A stretch of DNA of 12,977 nt, taken from Candidatus Methanomethylophilaceae archaeon (GTDB taxonomy: Archaea; Thermoplasmatota; Thermoplasmata; Methanomassiliicoccales; Methanomethylophilaceae). Of the stretch, positions 5,831 to 12,624 are shown piece by piece; position 1 is the stretch's first letter; every line of letters begins with the position of its first letter. Both the position numbers and the translations under genes were made by a program. Under the pieces are notes generated by a model that did not search any database, was not told where the DNA came from, and was given only the letters and a program-made list of their open reading frames with translations. Location: positions 1 to 12,977 of the forward strand of contig WOYN01000019.1 in NCBI GenBank assembly GCA_011620825.1. The letters are read 5' to 3'.

Positions 5831-6778
5831 TCATTCCCATTCGATGGTCGCGGGGGGCTTGTCGGTTATGTCGTACACCACGCGGTTGACCTCGTTCTTC
5901 ATCTTGCTGGTTATGCGTTGCGAGATGGCGTTCAGCACCGAGAGCGGAATGTCGCTGTGGGCGGCCGTCATCCCGTCGATGGAATCCACCGCGCGTACCG
6001 CTATGACCCTTCCGTATGCGCGCCTGTCGCCCTGCACCCCGACCGACCTTGTGGGAAGCAGCACGGCGAAGTACTGCCACGGAACTTTCATCTTCCCGGC
6101 CTCTGCGGCCTTCCTTATCTCGTCCTCCACGATAAAGCACGCCTCGCGGACCACCGCTACATTGTCGGGGGTTATCTCCGCAAGGCACCTGACCGCCAGT
6201 CCGGGCCCGGGGAACGGCTGCCTCTCCGAGGATTTTATCCCGAGCTTCCTGGCCACCTGCCTGACCTCGTCCTTGTAGAGGTCCCTGAGGGGTTCGACCA
6301 GCATCATGTCCATGTCCTTGGGGAGCCCGCCCACATTGTGATGGGACTTGATGATGTCCCTGACGCCGTCGCCGGATTCGATCCAGTCAGGGGCTATGGT
6401 CCCCTGCACCAGGTACTTCGCGCCGAACTCCTTCGCCTCCCTTTCGAAAATACGGATGAACTTCTCCCCGATGACCTTTCTCTTCTGTTCCGGATCGGTG
6501 ACGCCCTTGAGCACCTCGAAGTACTCCTTCGACGCATCCACCGACTTGAAGTTGATGCCCGTATCGCGGAACATCTCTTCGACCTCTGCGGCCTCGCCCT
6601 TGCGCATCAGTCCCGTATCCACGAAAACAGCGAGCAGACGGTCGCCGATCGCCCTTCCGGCGATAACCGCGGAGACCGAACTGTCCACGCCGCCGGAGCA
6701 GGCGATTATGGCCTTGCCTTTGGTTTTTTCCCTGACCGAGGCTATCGCCTCATCGATGAACTTCTCGGCGTCAAACAT
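5831..6778 (-). CDS. guaAB: GMP synthase subunit B (ATP pyrophosphatase, XMP amination)
   Basis: Subunit B adenylates XMP with ATP and aminates it with ammonia from subunit A, giving GMP. The 315-residue product has the PP-loop SGGVDSS at residues 28-34, the [11 protein letters not shown] segment and the C-terminal dimerisation end [14 protein letters not shown] expected of this family; no glutaminase domain is present. The ATG at 6778 is preferred because GAGGAGGT lies just upstream and the N-terminus [12 protein letters not shown] matches the family. A longer reading from 6862 adds 28 arginine-rich residues that are only an overlap with purE. The start overlaps the last eight bases of purE, so the two are cotranscribed and coupled. 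Both act in purine synthesis, early and late in the path. Confidence 0.95.
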   Translation of the reverse strand: MFDAEKFIDEAIASVREKTKGKAIIACSGGVDSSVSAVIAGRAIGDRLLAVFVDTGLMRKGEAAEVEEMFRDTGINFKSVDASKEYFEVLKGVTDPEQKRKVIGEKFIRIFEREAKEFGAKYLVQGTIAPDWIESGDGVRDIIKSHHNVGGLPKDMDMMLVEPLRDLYKDEVRQVARKLGIKSSERQPFPGPGLAVRCLAEITPDNVAVVREACFIVEDEIRKAAEAGKMKVPWQYFAVLLPTRSVGVQGDRRAYGRVIAVRAVDSIDGMTAAHSDIPLSVLNAISQRITSKMKNEVNRVVYDITDKPPATIEWE

Positions 6779-7244
6779 CGGCGGCGACCTCCTCGGAGTC
6801 CTTCTCCACCTTGTCGGCCTGCCGCACCCTGTACTCCAGAAGTGCGGAGGCGAGCCTCGCATCGGAGACGGCGAGTATCTCGGCGGCGAGAATCGCCGCG
6901 TTGTCCCCGCGGTCCAGACCTACCGCGGCCACAGGGACCCCTGCGGGCATCTGAACAATGGACAGTATGGAATCGATGCCGAGCTTGCCGCTCACCGGCA
7001 CGCCGATGACCGGTTTCGTCGTAAAGGACGCCACGACCCCGGGCAGGGCCGCCGACAGCCCCGCGATGGCGATGAACACGCCGGCATCGGACCTTTTGAC
7101 CAGGTCCTCCACCCTTTTGGGGGTCCTGTGCGCCGAAGCCACGTTGATTTCGAAAGTGATAGAGAATTCCCTCAGTATGCTGATCGCCTTGTCTGCTACC
7201 GGGAGGTCGCTTTTGCTCCCGAGGATGATGGAAACCGTAGGCAT
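6771..7244 (-). CDS. purE: N5-carboxyaminoimidazole ribonucleotide mutase / AIR carboxylase (PurE)
   Basis: PurE makes carboxyaminoimidazole ribonucleotide in purine synthesis. In this 157-residue protein GSKSDLP (9-15) binds phosphate and SAHRTP (37-42) holds the catalytic His39. The third motif reads AGLSAALPG (61-69). Bacterial class I enzymes have a histidine at the position of Ala66 (AAHLPG), while class II AIR carboxylases have a SNALSG-like motif, so this protein resembles class II, which uses CO2 directly without PurK. That functional reading is inference. I chose the ATG at 7244 because a TATA-like TTTTTATT lies 26 bases upstream and family members begin close to [13 protein letters not shown]; a GTG at 7256 would add four residues. 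The gene overlaps guaAB downstream. Confidence 0.92.
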   Translation of the reverse strand: MPTVSIILGSKSDLPVADKAISILREFSITFEINVASAHRTPKRVEDLVKRSDAGVFIAIAGLSAALPGVVASFTTKPVIGVPVSGKLGIDSILSIVQMPAGVPVAAVGLDRGDNAAILAAEILAVSDARLASALLEYRVRQADKVEKDSEEVAADV

Positions 7245-7265
7245 GGCCACGGTCACATGATAAAA

Positions 7266-7292
7266 GAATAAAAACCCACCGAGGAGGCGGGT
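7266..7292 (-). terminator. Hairpin plus U-tract after the membrane-protein gene; U-tract doubles as purE TATA box
   Basis: In minus-strand RNA ACCCGCC-UCCUC-GGUGGGU forms a 7-bp stem (one G-U pair) followed by UUUUAUUC, a terminator-like arrangement 31 bases after the stop of the 7323-7631 gene. The same T-rich stretch, TTTTTATT (7267-7274), sits 26 bases before the purE ATG and is the best TATA candidate for purE. A further perfect stem, CCCGG-N5-CCGGG, lies at 7306-7320. Confidence 0.55.
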
Positions 7293-7322
7293 AAAGGATT
7301 TGGGACCCGGAACCGCCGGGGC

Positions 7323-7631
7323 TCAGCTCTTGAGAACTGCAACGAGGAAAATGCCGACAGCGATCAACGCCCCGATCAAGACTGCGATCAGAGAGATGAG
7401 CGTATTGTACATTACATCCCAGGCGGCCACGTCACTGAAGAGAGCGATATCGCCGTATCCAACCAAGTACGTCCACAATGCGAGAACGACGAGGCCGACT
7501 GCAAGCATAATCATGCCATAGGTCCTGCTCTTACCGCTGCCGAAGTAGGCTGAGAATATTCCTGCGATCAAAAGTACTATCGAGAATACGAATACTATGA
7601 TTGTCAGGAATGACATTAAGTCCCAAGTCAT
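7323..7631 (-). CDS. Three-helix membrane protein of unknown function
   Basis: I do not recognise a family. The 102-residue protein has three hydrophobic segments at about residues 7-29, 38-58 and 76-100. They are linked by a short basic loop (GSGKSRTYG, 31-39) and a longer polar loop with acidic and aromatic residues (VGYGDIALFSDVAAWDVMYN, 57-76). Topology is probably N-terminus outside, basic loop inside, by the positive-inside rule. No signal cleavage site, cysteine or metal motif is visible. The gene is well supported: ATG 7631 has a near-perfect GGAGGT six bases upstream, a TATA box lies at 7698-7705, and a hairpin/U-tract follows. It is monocistronic, between purE and the divergent gar1 operon, with no obvious link to either. 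Confidence 0.8.
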   Translation of the reverse strand: MTWDLMSFLTIIVFVFSIVLLIAGIFSAYFGSGKSRTYGMIMLAVGLVVLALWTYLVGYGDIALFSDVAAWDVMYNTLISLIAVLIGALIAVGIFLVAVLKS

Positions 7632-7697
7632 TTGTTACCTCCATTAATCCGAGATTCGCCAGTGGCGTATCAATTGGGCACGGATACACCCTATTTG

Positions 7698-7705
7698 TTA
7701 TTAAA
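7698..7705 (-). promoter_or_regulatory. Predicted TATA box for the three-helix membrane protein
   Basis: Minus-strand TTTAATAA follows GAAAAG (BRE-like). The expected start near 7675 leaves a leader of about 44 bases with the GGAGGT site at 7637-7642. Confidence 0.55.
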
Positions 7706-7873
7706 CTTTTCACGTCCGAAATCCGGGTCGCGCGTCTTTTTTTGCGTCGGCGGAGCCCCGTTCCGGCGCACAATAAAATGGATGAATCATCCGTCCGTAC
7801 ATTTGATTTAGATACTATGAGTAAAAGATTATTTACTGTTCGATGCTTAAAGATAATAAAGCAAACCCAAATA
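7706..7873. other. Gene-free centre of the 7632-7939 divergent region
   Basis: No coding frame or RNA gene is convincing here. It contains a run of seven T (7737-7743), a perfect 13-base palindrome GGATGA-A-TCATCC (7780-7792) and an inverted repeat AGTAAA-N6-TTTACT (7820-7837). Both repeats lie upstream of the gar1-tfb TATA box and may be regulator sites; neither matches a consensus I know. Confidence 0.4.
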
Positions 7874-7881
7874 TTTAAATA
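7874..7881 (+). promoter_or_regulatory. Strong TATA box for gar1-tfb operon
   Basis: TTTAAATA with CCCAAA upstream is an excellent archaeal TATA/BRE. It predicts a start near 7904 and a 36-base leader before the gar1 ATG at 7940. Confidence 0.7.
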
Positions 7882-7886
7882 GTGGA

Positions 7887-7908
7887 CAAGTATAGAGTCT
7901 GATACTTG
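7887..7908. promoter_or_regulatory. Inverted repeat over the gar1-tfb start site (likely operator)
   Basis: CAAGTAT-N8-ATACTTG is a perfect 7-8-7 inverted repeat starting six bases after the TATA box and covering the predicted start site. A dimeric repressor bound here would block RNA polymerase, the usual mode of archaeal repression. The regulator is not identifiable from this window. Confidence 0.5.
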
Positions 7909-7939
7909 ACAACCGACTGCCAAGACGAGAAGATTGCAT

Positions 7940-8197
7940 ATGGATTTTTTGGGGACCGTTGCGGAAATTACTTCTGACGGCAGAGCTGTGGTTTCGGCCT
8001 CCGTACTTCCAGAGATAGGAAATCCTGTTTTCGACTCCCGTAAACGCAGATTAGGTAAAGTGGTTCGTATATTCGGACCGGTGGACGGACCCTATGTGTC
8101 CGTCGAACTCGAAAACGTCAACGTTTCAGAGCTGGCCGGTGCGGATCTATACACCCAAGGGGTGAAACAAAATGGCAAAGTCAAAAGAAGGCACTGA
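7940..8197 (+). CDS. gar1: H/ACA ribonucleoprotein protein Gar1
   Basis: Gar1 is the small beta-barrel subunit of the H/ACA RNP that, with Cbf5, Nop10 and L7Ae, pseudouridylates rRNA; it binds the Cbf5 thumb loop. The 85-residue protein contains the core [22 protein letters not shown] (about residues 27-48) followed by PYVSVE, diagnostic for archaeal Gar1, and a short basic tail KVKRRH. The ATG at 7940 starts MDFLGTV; only a weak GAGAAG precedes it. It overlaps tfb by 26 bases and the tfb ribosome-binding site lies inside its coding sequence, implying translational coupling. The gar1-tfb pairing is common in euryarchaea. Identity is secure. Confidence 0.93.
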   Translation: MDFLGTVAEITSDGRAVVSASVLPEIGNPVFDSRKRRLGKVVRIFGPVDGPYVSVELENVNVSELAGADLYTQGVKQNGKVKRRH

Positions 8198-9104
8198 AGA
8201 GATTGAGGTCTGTCCGGAGTGCGGCAGCCATCACCTCGTTAGAGATTACGAGCGCGGTGAGCTGATATGCGAGGACTGCGGATTGGTTCTTGACGACCAA
8301 TTCATCGACCAGGGACCGGAATGGAGGGCCTTCGACGTCGAACAGGGAGAGAAGAGGGCACGCACCGGCGCCCCGATGACATATACCATTCACGACAAGG
8401 GCCTCTCGACAGAGATTTCCTGGAAGAACAAGGACAGCTACGGCAAGAGCATCCCCACCAGGAACCGCGCCCAGCTGTACAGGCTCAGGAAATGGCAGAG
8501 AAGGATCCGTGTATCAAACGCTACCGAGAGGAACCTGGCGTTCGCCCTGTCGGAACTTGACAGGATGGCGTCCGCGATGGGACTCCCCCGTAACGTCCGC
8601 GAGACCGCGGCGATGATCTACAGGAAGGCCGTCAACAAGAACCTCATCAGAGGACGCTCCATAGAAGGTGTCGTGGCCGCATCGCTGTACGCGGCATGCA
8701 GGCAGTGCGGAGTTCCCAGGACCCTCGACGAGGTCGCAGGTGCGAGCCGTGTCGGGCGCAAAGAGATAGGGCGCACGTACAGGTTCATGACCCGCGAGCT
8801 CAAGCTCAAGCTCATGCCGACCAAGCCTCAGGACTACGTGCAGAGGTTCTGCTCGGAGCTCAAGCTGAGCGGGGAGGTACAGAGCAAAGCGGCCGAGATC
8901 CTGAAGGATGCGTCCGAAAAGGAACTAACTTCCGGACGCGGCCCCACGGGTGTCGCGGCCGCCGCGATATACATCTCGTCCATCCTGTGCAACGAGCGCA
9001 GGACCCAGCGCGAGGTTGCGGACGTCGCCGGCGTGACCGAGGTCACGATCAGGAACAGATACAAAGAGCTGACCGAGAAACTGGGGATCGTCATCCAGCT
9101 CTGA
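8172..9104 (+). CDS. tfb: Transcription initiation factor B (TFB)
   Basis: TFB binds the TBP-TATA complex and BRE and recruits RNA polymerase. The 310-residue product is full length. The zinc ribbon has Cys14/Cys17 and Cys33/Cys36 (CPEC...CEDC). The B-reader/linker region follows (QGPEWRAFD near residues 47-55, then ARTGAP). Two cyclin folds span about 112-200 and 206-300; the second ends in the helix-turn-helix [23 protein letters not shown] that contacts the BRE. The start is ATG 8172 with AGGGGTGA at 8158-8165 inside gar1. It is second in the operon and followed after nine bases by a pyruvyl transferase. The inverted repeat at the operon promoter could control TFB supply. Whether the genome has other TFBs cannot be seen here. 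Confidence 0.96.
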   Translation: MAKSKEGTEEIEVCPECGSHHLVRDYERGELICEDCGLVLDDQFIDQGPEWRAFDVEQGEKRARTGAPMTYTIHDKGLSTEISWKNKDSYGKSIPTRNRAQLYRLRKWQRRIRVSNATERNLAFALSELDRMASAMGLPRNVRETAAMIYRKAVNKNLIRGRSIEGVVAASLYAACRQCGVPRTLDEVAGASRVGRKEIGRTYRFMTRELKLKLMPTKPQDYVQRFCSELKLSGEVQSKAAEILKDASEKELTSGRGPTGVAAAAIYISSILCNERRTQREVADVAGVTEVTIRNRYKELTEKLGIVIQL

Positions 9105-9113
9105 GGGCTACCG

Positions 9114-10118
9114 ATGAGCGGCTCAGCAGACGGAGACTACTCGGTGATCGGGTATTCGACGAACAACATAGGCGACGACATACAGAGCGTTGCGGCATCC
9201 CGCTTCGTCCCGAAGGTGGACAGATTCATCAACCGGGAGAACATGTGGCGGTACGACGGTCCGAATACCAAGATGATACTGAACGGGTTCTACATGGACA
9301 CATCGAGGCATTTCCCTCCCTCCGGTAGGATCGACCCTCTGCTGGTATCGATGCACGTCACGCCTGTATGGCGGGAGGGCTTCATGAAGCGGGGCAGAGA
9401 GTATCTCCGGGAGCACGGGCCGGTCGGATGCAGGGACCGCAGCACTCTGGAGTACATGCTGGACAACGGCGTCCCGGCCTACTTCTCGGGCTGCCTGACG
9501 CTGACACTGCTGCCGAACCCGGCGATCGAGAGGCAGGATTACATCCTGGCCGTCGATATCCCGGAGGAGACCGTGGCGGCCATGAGGACCATGACCGACC
9601 GGCCGATATTCGAGCTTTCGCACGATTTCTGGGAGTCTTACGACATGGAGGTCAGGCATCGTTTCGCGAAGTCATTCCTCTATCTCTACAATTCCGCCCA
9701 CTGCGTGGTCACCAGGAGGATGCATGCCGCCCTTCCGTCCCTTTCGATGGGGACGCCCGCGGTCCTCTTGGACCTGGACCTGGAAAAATTCCCCGAAAGG
9801 TTCAGCGGTCTGAAGGAACTCGTGAACTGCATGACGCAGGAGGAGTTCGAAAGCGGAGGATACGACATCGGCGCCCCTCCCCCGAACCCCGAAAAGCATC
9901 TGGAGATCAGGAACGCCCTCGTGAAATCCTGCGCCGGGTTCACATGTCACGACAACGGAAGCGTGATCGAGCCGGTGAGCCTGCCGGAGGTGATGGGACT
10001 CGTGCGCTGCACGAAGACCGATCGGATAAGAGAGTTCCATTCCATATGGAAGCTCGAGATGGCGAAGCTGATGTACTCACGGTTCATAAAGAAGAACAGA
10101 CCTGAAGACATCGAATGA
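9114..10118 (+). CDS. Polysaccharide pyruvyl transferase family protein
   Basis: This 334-residue soluble protein matches the polysaccharide pyruvyl transferase family, which adds pyruvate ketals (or acts on related polymers) in cell-surface glycans. Visible motifs are the N-terminal STNNIGDDIQS (15-25), GCRDRST (105-111) following the conserved RGREYLREHGP lead-in, the central FSGCLTLTL (124-132) and the family signature TRRMHAALPSLSMGTP (200-215). There is no membrane helix or signal peptide. The substrate is unknown, and some family members are annotated only as domain-containing proteins. The ATG at 9114 lies nine bases after the tfb stop with GAGGG before it, so it is the third gene of gar1-tfb. 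Functionally it fits poorly with those neighbours. Its stop is one base from the convergent endA stop. Confidence 0.85.
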   Translation: MSGSADGDYSVIGYSTNNIGDDIQSVAASRFVPKVDRFINRENMWRYDGPNTKMILNGFYMDTSRHFPPSGRIDPLLVSMHVTPVWREGFMKRGREYLREHGPVGCRDRSTLEYMLDNGVPAYFSGCLTLTLLPNPAIERQDYILAVDIPEETVAAMRTMTDRPIFELSHDFWESYDMEVRHRFAKSFLYLYNSAHCVVTRRMHAALPSLSMGTPAVLLDLDLEKFPERFSGLKELVNCMTQEEFESGGYDIGAPPPNPEKHLEIRNALVKSCAGFTCHDNGSVIEPVSLPEVMGLVRCTKTDRIREFHSIWKLEMAKLMYSRFIKKNRPEDIE

Positions 10119-10119
10119 C

Positions 10120-11169
10120 TCAGGGCCTGAACCATTTGAACTCGAGGTACTCGATCCCGCCGCTTATCCGGCAGAACAGGATGTCCTTCTTCACCCCTCC
10201 GGACAGGCGCACGGTCCTGGATATCTCGGGCCACATCGCCGTGTCCGACGCCGGGACTGCATGGACGAGATAACGTGCGTGGCAGTCGTCCGGCGACCCC
10301 TCGTATACCCTGAAATGTGTACCGTATTTGAAACCGGTCTTGACGACCAGGCCGCGGGACCTTAGGTCGTAGTACGCCGATATACGCAGGGCAAAATCGC
10401 TTTGGGTCTCCGAGCCCAGCTTCTTCAGCTCCTCGGTCCCGACCGCCCTGCCGTCATGCCGGAGGACGTTGAGCGCGCCCTTCTCAGAAAGATAACAGCT
10501 TTCTATCAACGACAGCTGGAGCGCCCCGCCGATGTCTTTACCGAAGAACCCGGCCTCTTTCAGCCGCCCGTAGCTGCCGGCATCGAAAACGAACACGCGG
10601 TCGCTGATCAGCACACCGTCGATCCGTCCGCCCGCGAAAACCATGGGCACGGAGCCGCGCGGGTCCCTGGTGGACATCTTGTAGTATGTGACATCGCCCT
10701 CCTCGTCCGCCACCCCGTACAGGAGCTCCCGCCCCTTCCCTTCGGTATGTGATATCTCTGCCGAGAAATCGTTTATATCGAGCACCGTACGCTCGGAAAC
10801 CGCCCTGACCATGTACTCCGGACGGGAGTTGCTCATCGTTTTTCCTCTGGGAAACACCGAAAGGTCGAAACCCCCAGTCTCCGTTTTGACGACGAAACCG
10901 CGGGACCTCATGTCCCTGTAGACCAGATATTTGACGTCGAACCCTTCGTTCTGCTTCGAGGCCTGGGCGAAAAGCTCGTCGAACTCCACCTTCTCTCCTC
11001 CGGACTCGACCAGAAGACGGCCGCTCTCCATGAGGTACACCGCCTCGGTGAGGTCCAGCTCCAGGCCTCCTCCGCTCAGGGGATAGCCGTAATTGCCCTT
11101 ACTGTAGAGCTGGCTGCCTTCCCTCTGGTCGGACACGATGACGGTGTCCCCTTTAAGTTCGCCCGGCAT
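10120..11169 (-). CDS. endA: tRNA-splicing endonuclease EndA, fused two-repeat (alpha-2) type
   Basis: EndA cuts pre-tRNA introns at bulge-helix-bulge motifs. The 349-residue length and two tandem repeats mark the type that works as a homodimer of fused proteins. The C-terminal repeat holds the family core YYDLRSRGLVVKTG (266-279) and the putative triad Tyr289 (FRVYEG), His297 (CHARYLVH) and Lys327/Lys328 (GGVKKDI). The N-terminal repeat has the matching YRDMRSRGFVVKT (84-96) but Phe106 in place of Tyr, no His and no Lys, so it is a structural copy, as known for this class. The ATG at 11169 has no Shine-Dalgarno, but a TATA box 26 bases upstream points to a leaderless mRNA. Its stop is one base from the convergent pyruvyl transferase. 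Confidence 0.94.
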   Translation of the reverse strand: MPGELKGDTVIVSDQREGSQLYSKGNYGYPLSGGGLELDLTEAVYLMESGRLLVESGGEKVEFDELFAQASKQNEGFDVKYLVYRDMRSRGFVVKTETGGFDLSVFPRGKTMSNSRPEYMVRAVSERTVLDINDFSAEISHTEGKGRELLYGVADEEGDVTYYKMSTRDPRGSVPMVFAGGRIDGVLISDRVFVFDAGSYGRLKEAGFFGKDIGGALQLSLIESCYLSEKGALNVLRHDGRAVGTEELKKLGSETQSDFALRISAYYDLRSRGLVVKTGFKYGTHFRVYEGSPDDCHARYLVHAVPASDTAMWPEISRTVRLSGGVKKDILFCRISGGIEYLEFKWFRP

Positions 11170-11191
11170 ACCGGTTTGTACCGAGCGAGCG

Positions 11192-11199
11192 TATTTATT
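11192..11199 (-). promoter_or_regulatory. Predicted TATA box for endA (leaderless start)
   Basis: Minus-strand AATAAATA is centred 26 bases before the endA ATG. It lies just after a T-rich tract that may terminate trpB2. Confidence 0.6.
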
Positions 11200-11207
11200 G
11201 ATATCTG

Positions 11208-11220
11208 AAAAAAAGAAAGA
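11208..11220 (-). terminator. U-rich terminator after trpB2
   Basis: Minus-strand TCTTTCTTTTTTTC, 16 bases beyond the trpB2 stop, is the kind of oligo-U tract that ends archaeal transcripts. It is not preceded by a clear hairpin. Confidence 0.5.
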
Positions 11221-11235
11221 TGTTTCTCAAAGGGT

Positions 11236-12558
11236 TTAGTTGGCCGATGGCCTCATGCTGCCGTCCAGGTATTCCGAGTACCCTTTGAGGTCCAGCAGGC
11301 CGTGGCCCGACAGGCAGAACACGATCGTCTTCTCCTCGCCGGTCTTGCGGCATTTTACGGCCTCGTCGATCGCCGCCTTAACTGCGTGGTTAGATTCCGG
11401 CGCCGGCACTATCCCCTCGGTCCTGGTGAACATCGCGCCCGCCTCGAATGTCTCGAGCTGGTCGTAGGCCACCGCCCTGGCGAAGCCCTGGTTCACCGCC
11501 GCCGATACGAGGGGCGACATGCCGTGGTATCTCAGCCCGCCCGCATGCACGGACGGCGGGACGTAGTCGTGCCCCATGGTGTACATCATCAGCAGCGGCG
11601 TGTATCCGCCGGTGTCGCCGAGATCGTACCTGTAGTCCCCCCCCGTCATGCTGGGAGCGGCCTTGGACTCGGCGGCGACGAACTCGCATTCCGTGCGTCC
11701 TTTGATCTTCTCCCCCATCAGCGGGAAGCAGAACCCCCCGAAGTTCGACCCTCCCCCGGCGCAGGCTATCATCATGTCGGGCTCGATCTCCGCCTTCTTC
11801 ATCTGCTCCATGGTCTCCAGCCCTATCACGGTCTGGTGGAGCATGACGTGGTTCAGAACGCTTCCCAGAGAGTAGCATGTGCCCGGGTCCTTGGAAGCCA
11901 CCTCGCAGGCCTCTGTGATCGCCACTCCCAGAGAACCGACGGTGCCCGGGTGTTCCTTCAGATACTTGCGCCCGAACTCCGTATGCGCCGAGGGCGACGG
12001 GTATATCGTGCCCCCGTAGAGCTCGATCAGCGACTTCCTTGTGGGCTTCTGGTCGTAGCTCCCGCGGACCATGAACACGGTCGTCTTGATGTCGAACAGG
12101 TTCGAGACCGCCGCGAGGGCTGTGCCCCACTGCCCCGCGCCCGTCTCCGTGGTAAGGGTGTGTATCCCGGCCTCGGCGTTGTAGTACGCCTGGGCCAGCG
12201 CGGTGTTCCCTTTGTGGCTTCCGAGCGGGCTCAGGTCCTCTCTCTTGAAGTATATCTTCGCCGGGGTCTTCAGGTATTTCTCGAGACGGTACGCCCTCTG
12301 CAGCGTCGAGGGGCGGTTAAGATAGACGAGATTATCCCTGACCTCCTCCGGTATATCGATGTACCGTTCGACGGACATCTCCTGCTCCAGGATCTCCTTG
12401 CAGAAGAGAGATCCCAGTTCCTCGGGGCCCGCCGGCTTTCCCGTTTTCGGGTTCATCGGCGGTTCCAACGGCTTCGGCAGGTCCGCGGCCAGGTTGTACC
12501 ATTTCTTCGGAATGTCTTCGACATCGAGTGTAGTTCGTATGTCCTTAGGTATTGACAT
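11236..12558 (-). CDS. trpB2: Tryptophan synthase beta chain, TrpB2 type
   Basis: This PLP enzyme makes tryptophan from indole and serine. The 440-residue length and the extended N-terminus (about 75 residues before VYLNRPSTL) mark the TrpB2 group, which does not pair classically with TrpA. The PLP lysine is Lys116 in GSHKGNTA; substrate-loop TETGAGQWG is at 137-145; the phosphate-binding loop is CAGGGSNFGGF. The end carries the CLSGHGLLDL motif. All catalytic residues seem intact. No other trp gene is nearby, so it may salvage indole or act on serine, and its pathway here is uncertain. The ATG at 12558 has no strong ribosome-binding site; a TATA box 26 bases upstream suggests a leaderless mRNA. 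A long antisense frame over the gene is a shadow. Confidence 0.95.
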   Translation of the reverse strand: MSIPKDIRTTLDVEDIPKKWYNLAADLPKPLEPPMNPKTGKPAGPEELGSLFCKEILEQEMSVERYIDIPEEVRDNLVYLNRPSTLQRAYRLEKYLKTPAKIYFKREDLSPLGSHKGNTALAQAYYNAEAGIHTLTTETGAGQWGTALAAVSNLFDIKTTVFMVRGSYDQKPTRKSLIELYGGTIYPSPSAHTEFGRKYLKEHPGTVGSLGVAITEACEVASKDPGTCYSLGSVLNHVMLHQTVIGLETMEQMKKAEIEPDMMIACAGGGSNFGGFCFPLMGEKIKGRTECEFVAAESKAAPSMTGGDYRYDLGDTGGYTPLLMMYTMGHDYVPPSVHAGGLRYHGMSPLVSAAVNQGFARAVAYDQLETFEAGAMFTRTEGIVPAPESNHAVKAAIDEAVKCRKTGEEKTIVFCLSGHGLLDLKGYSEYLDGSMRPSAN

Positions 12559-12580
12559 AACGGTTCCATCGTGTTTAACA

Positions 12581-12588
12581 TATATATC
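12581..12588 (-). promoter_or_regulatory. Predicted TATA box for trpB2 (leaderless start)
   Basis: Minus-strand GATATATA is centred about 26 bases before the trpB2 ATG, inside an AT-rich island at about 12574-12624 that contrasts with the GC-rich surroundings. Confidence 0.6.
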
Positions 12589-12624
12589 TTTATGTACATT
12601 GATGAATAATAATATACATTATAT

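Noticed and set aside
5918..7009. 363-codon open frame on the plus strand
   Set aside because: It is antisense to guaAB and purE, both with intact catalytic motifs, and its sequence is low-complexity and basic at the end.
11302..12555. 417-codon open frame on the plus strand
   Set aside because: It is exactly antisense to trpB2, whose motifs are unmistakable. Its translation is Arg/His/Gly-rich with no family resemblance, an effect of GC-biased third positions.
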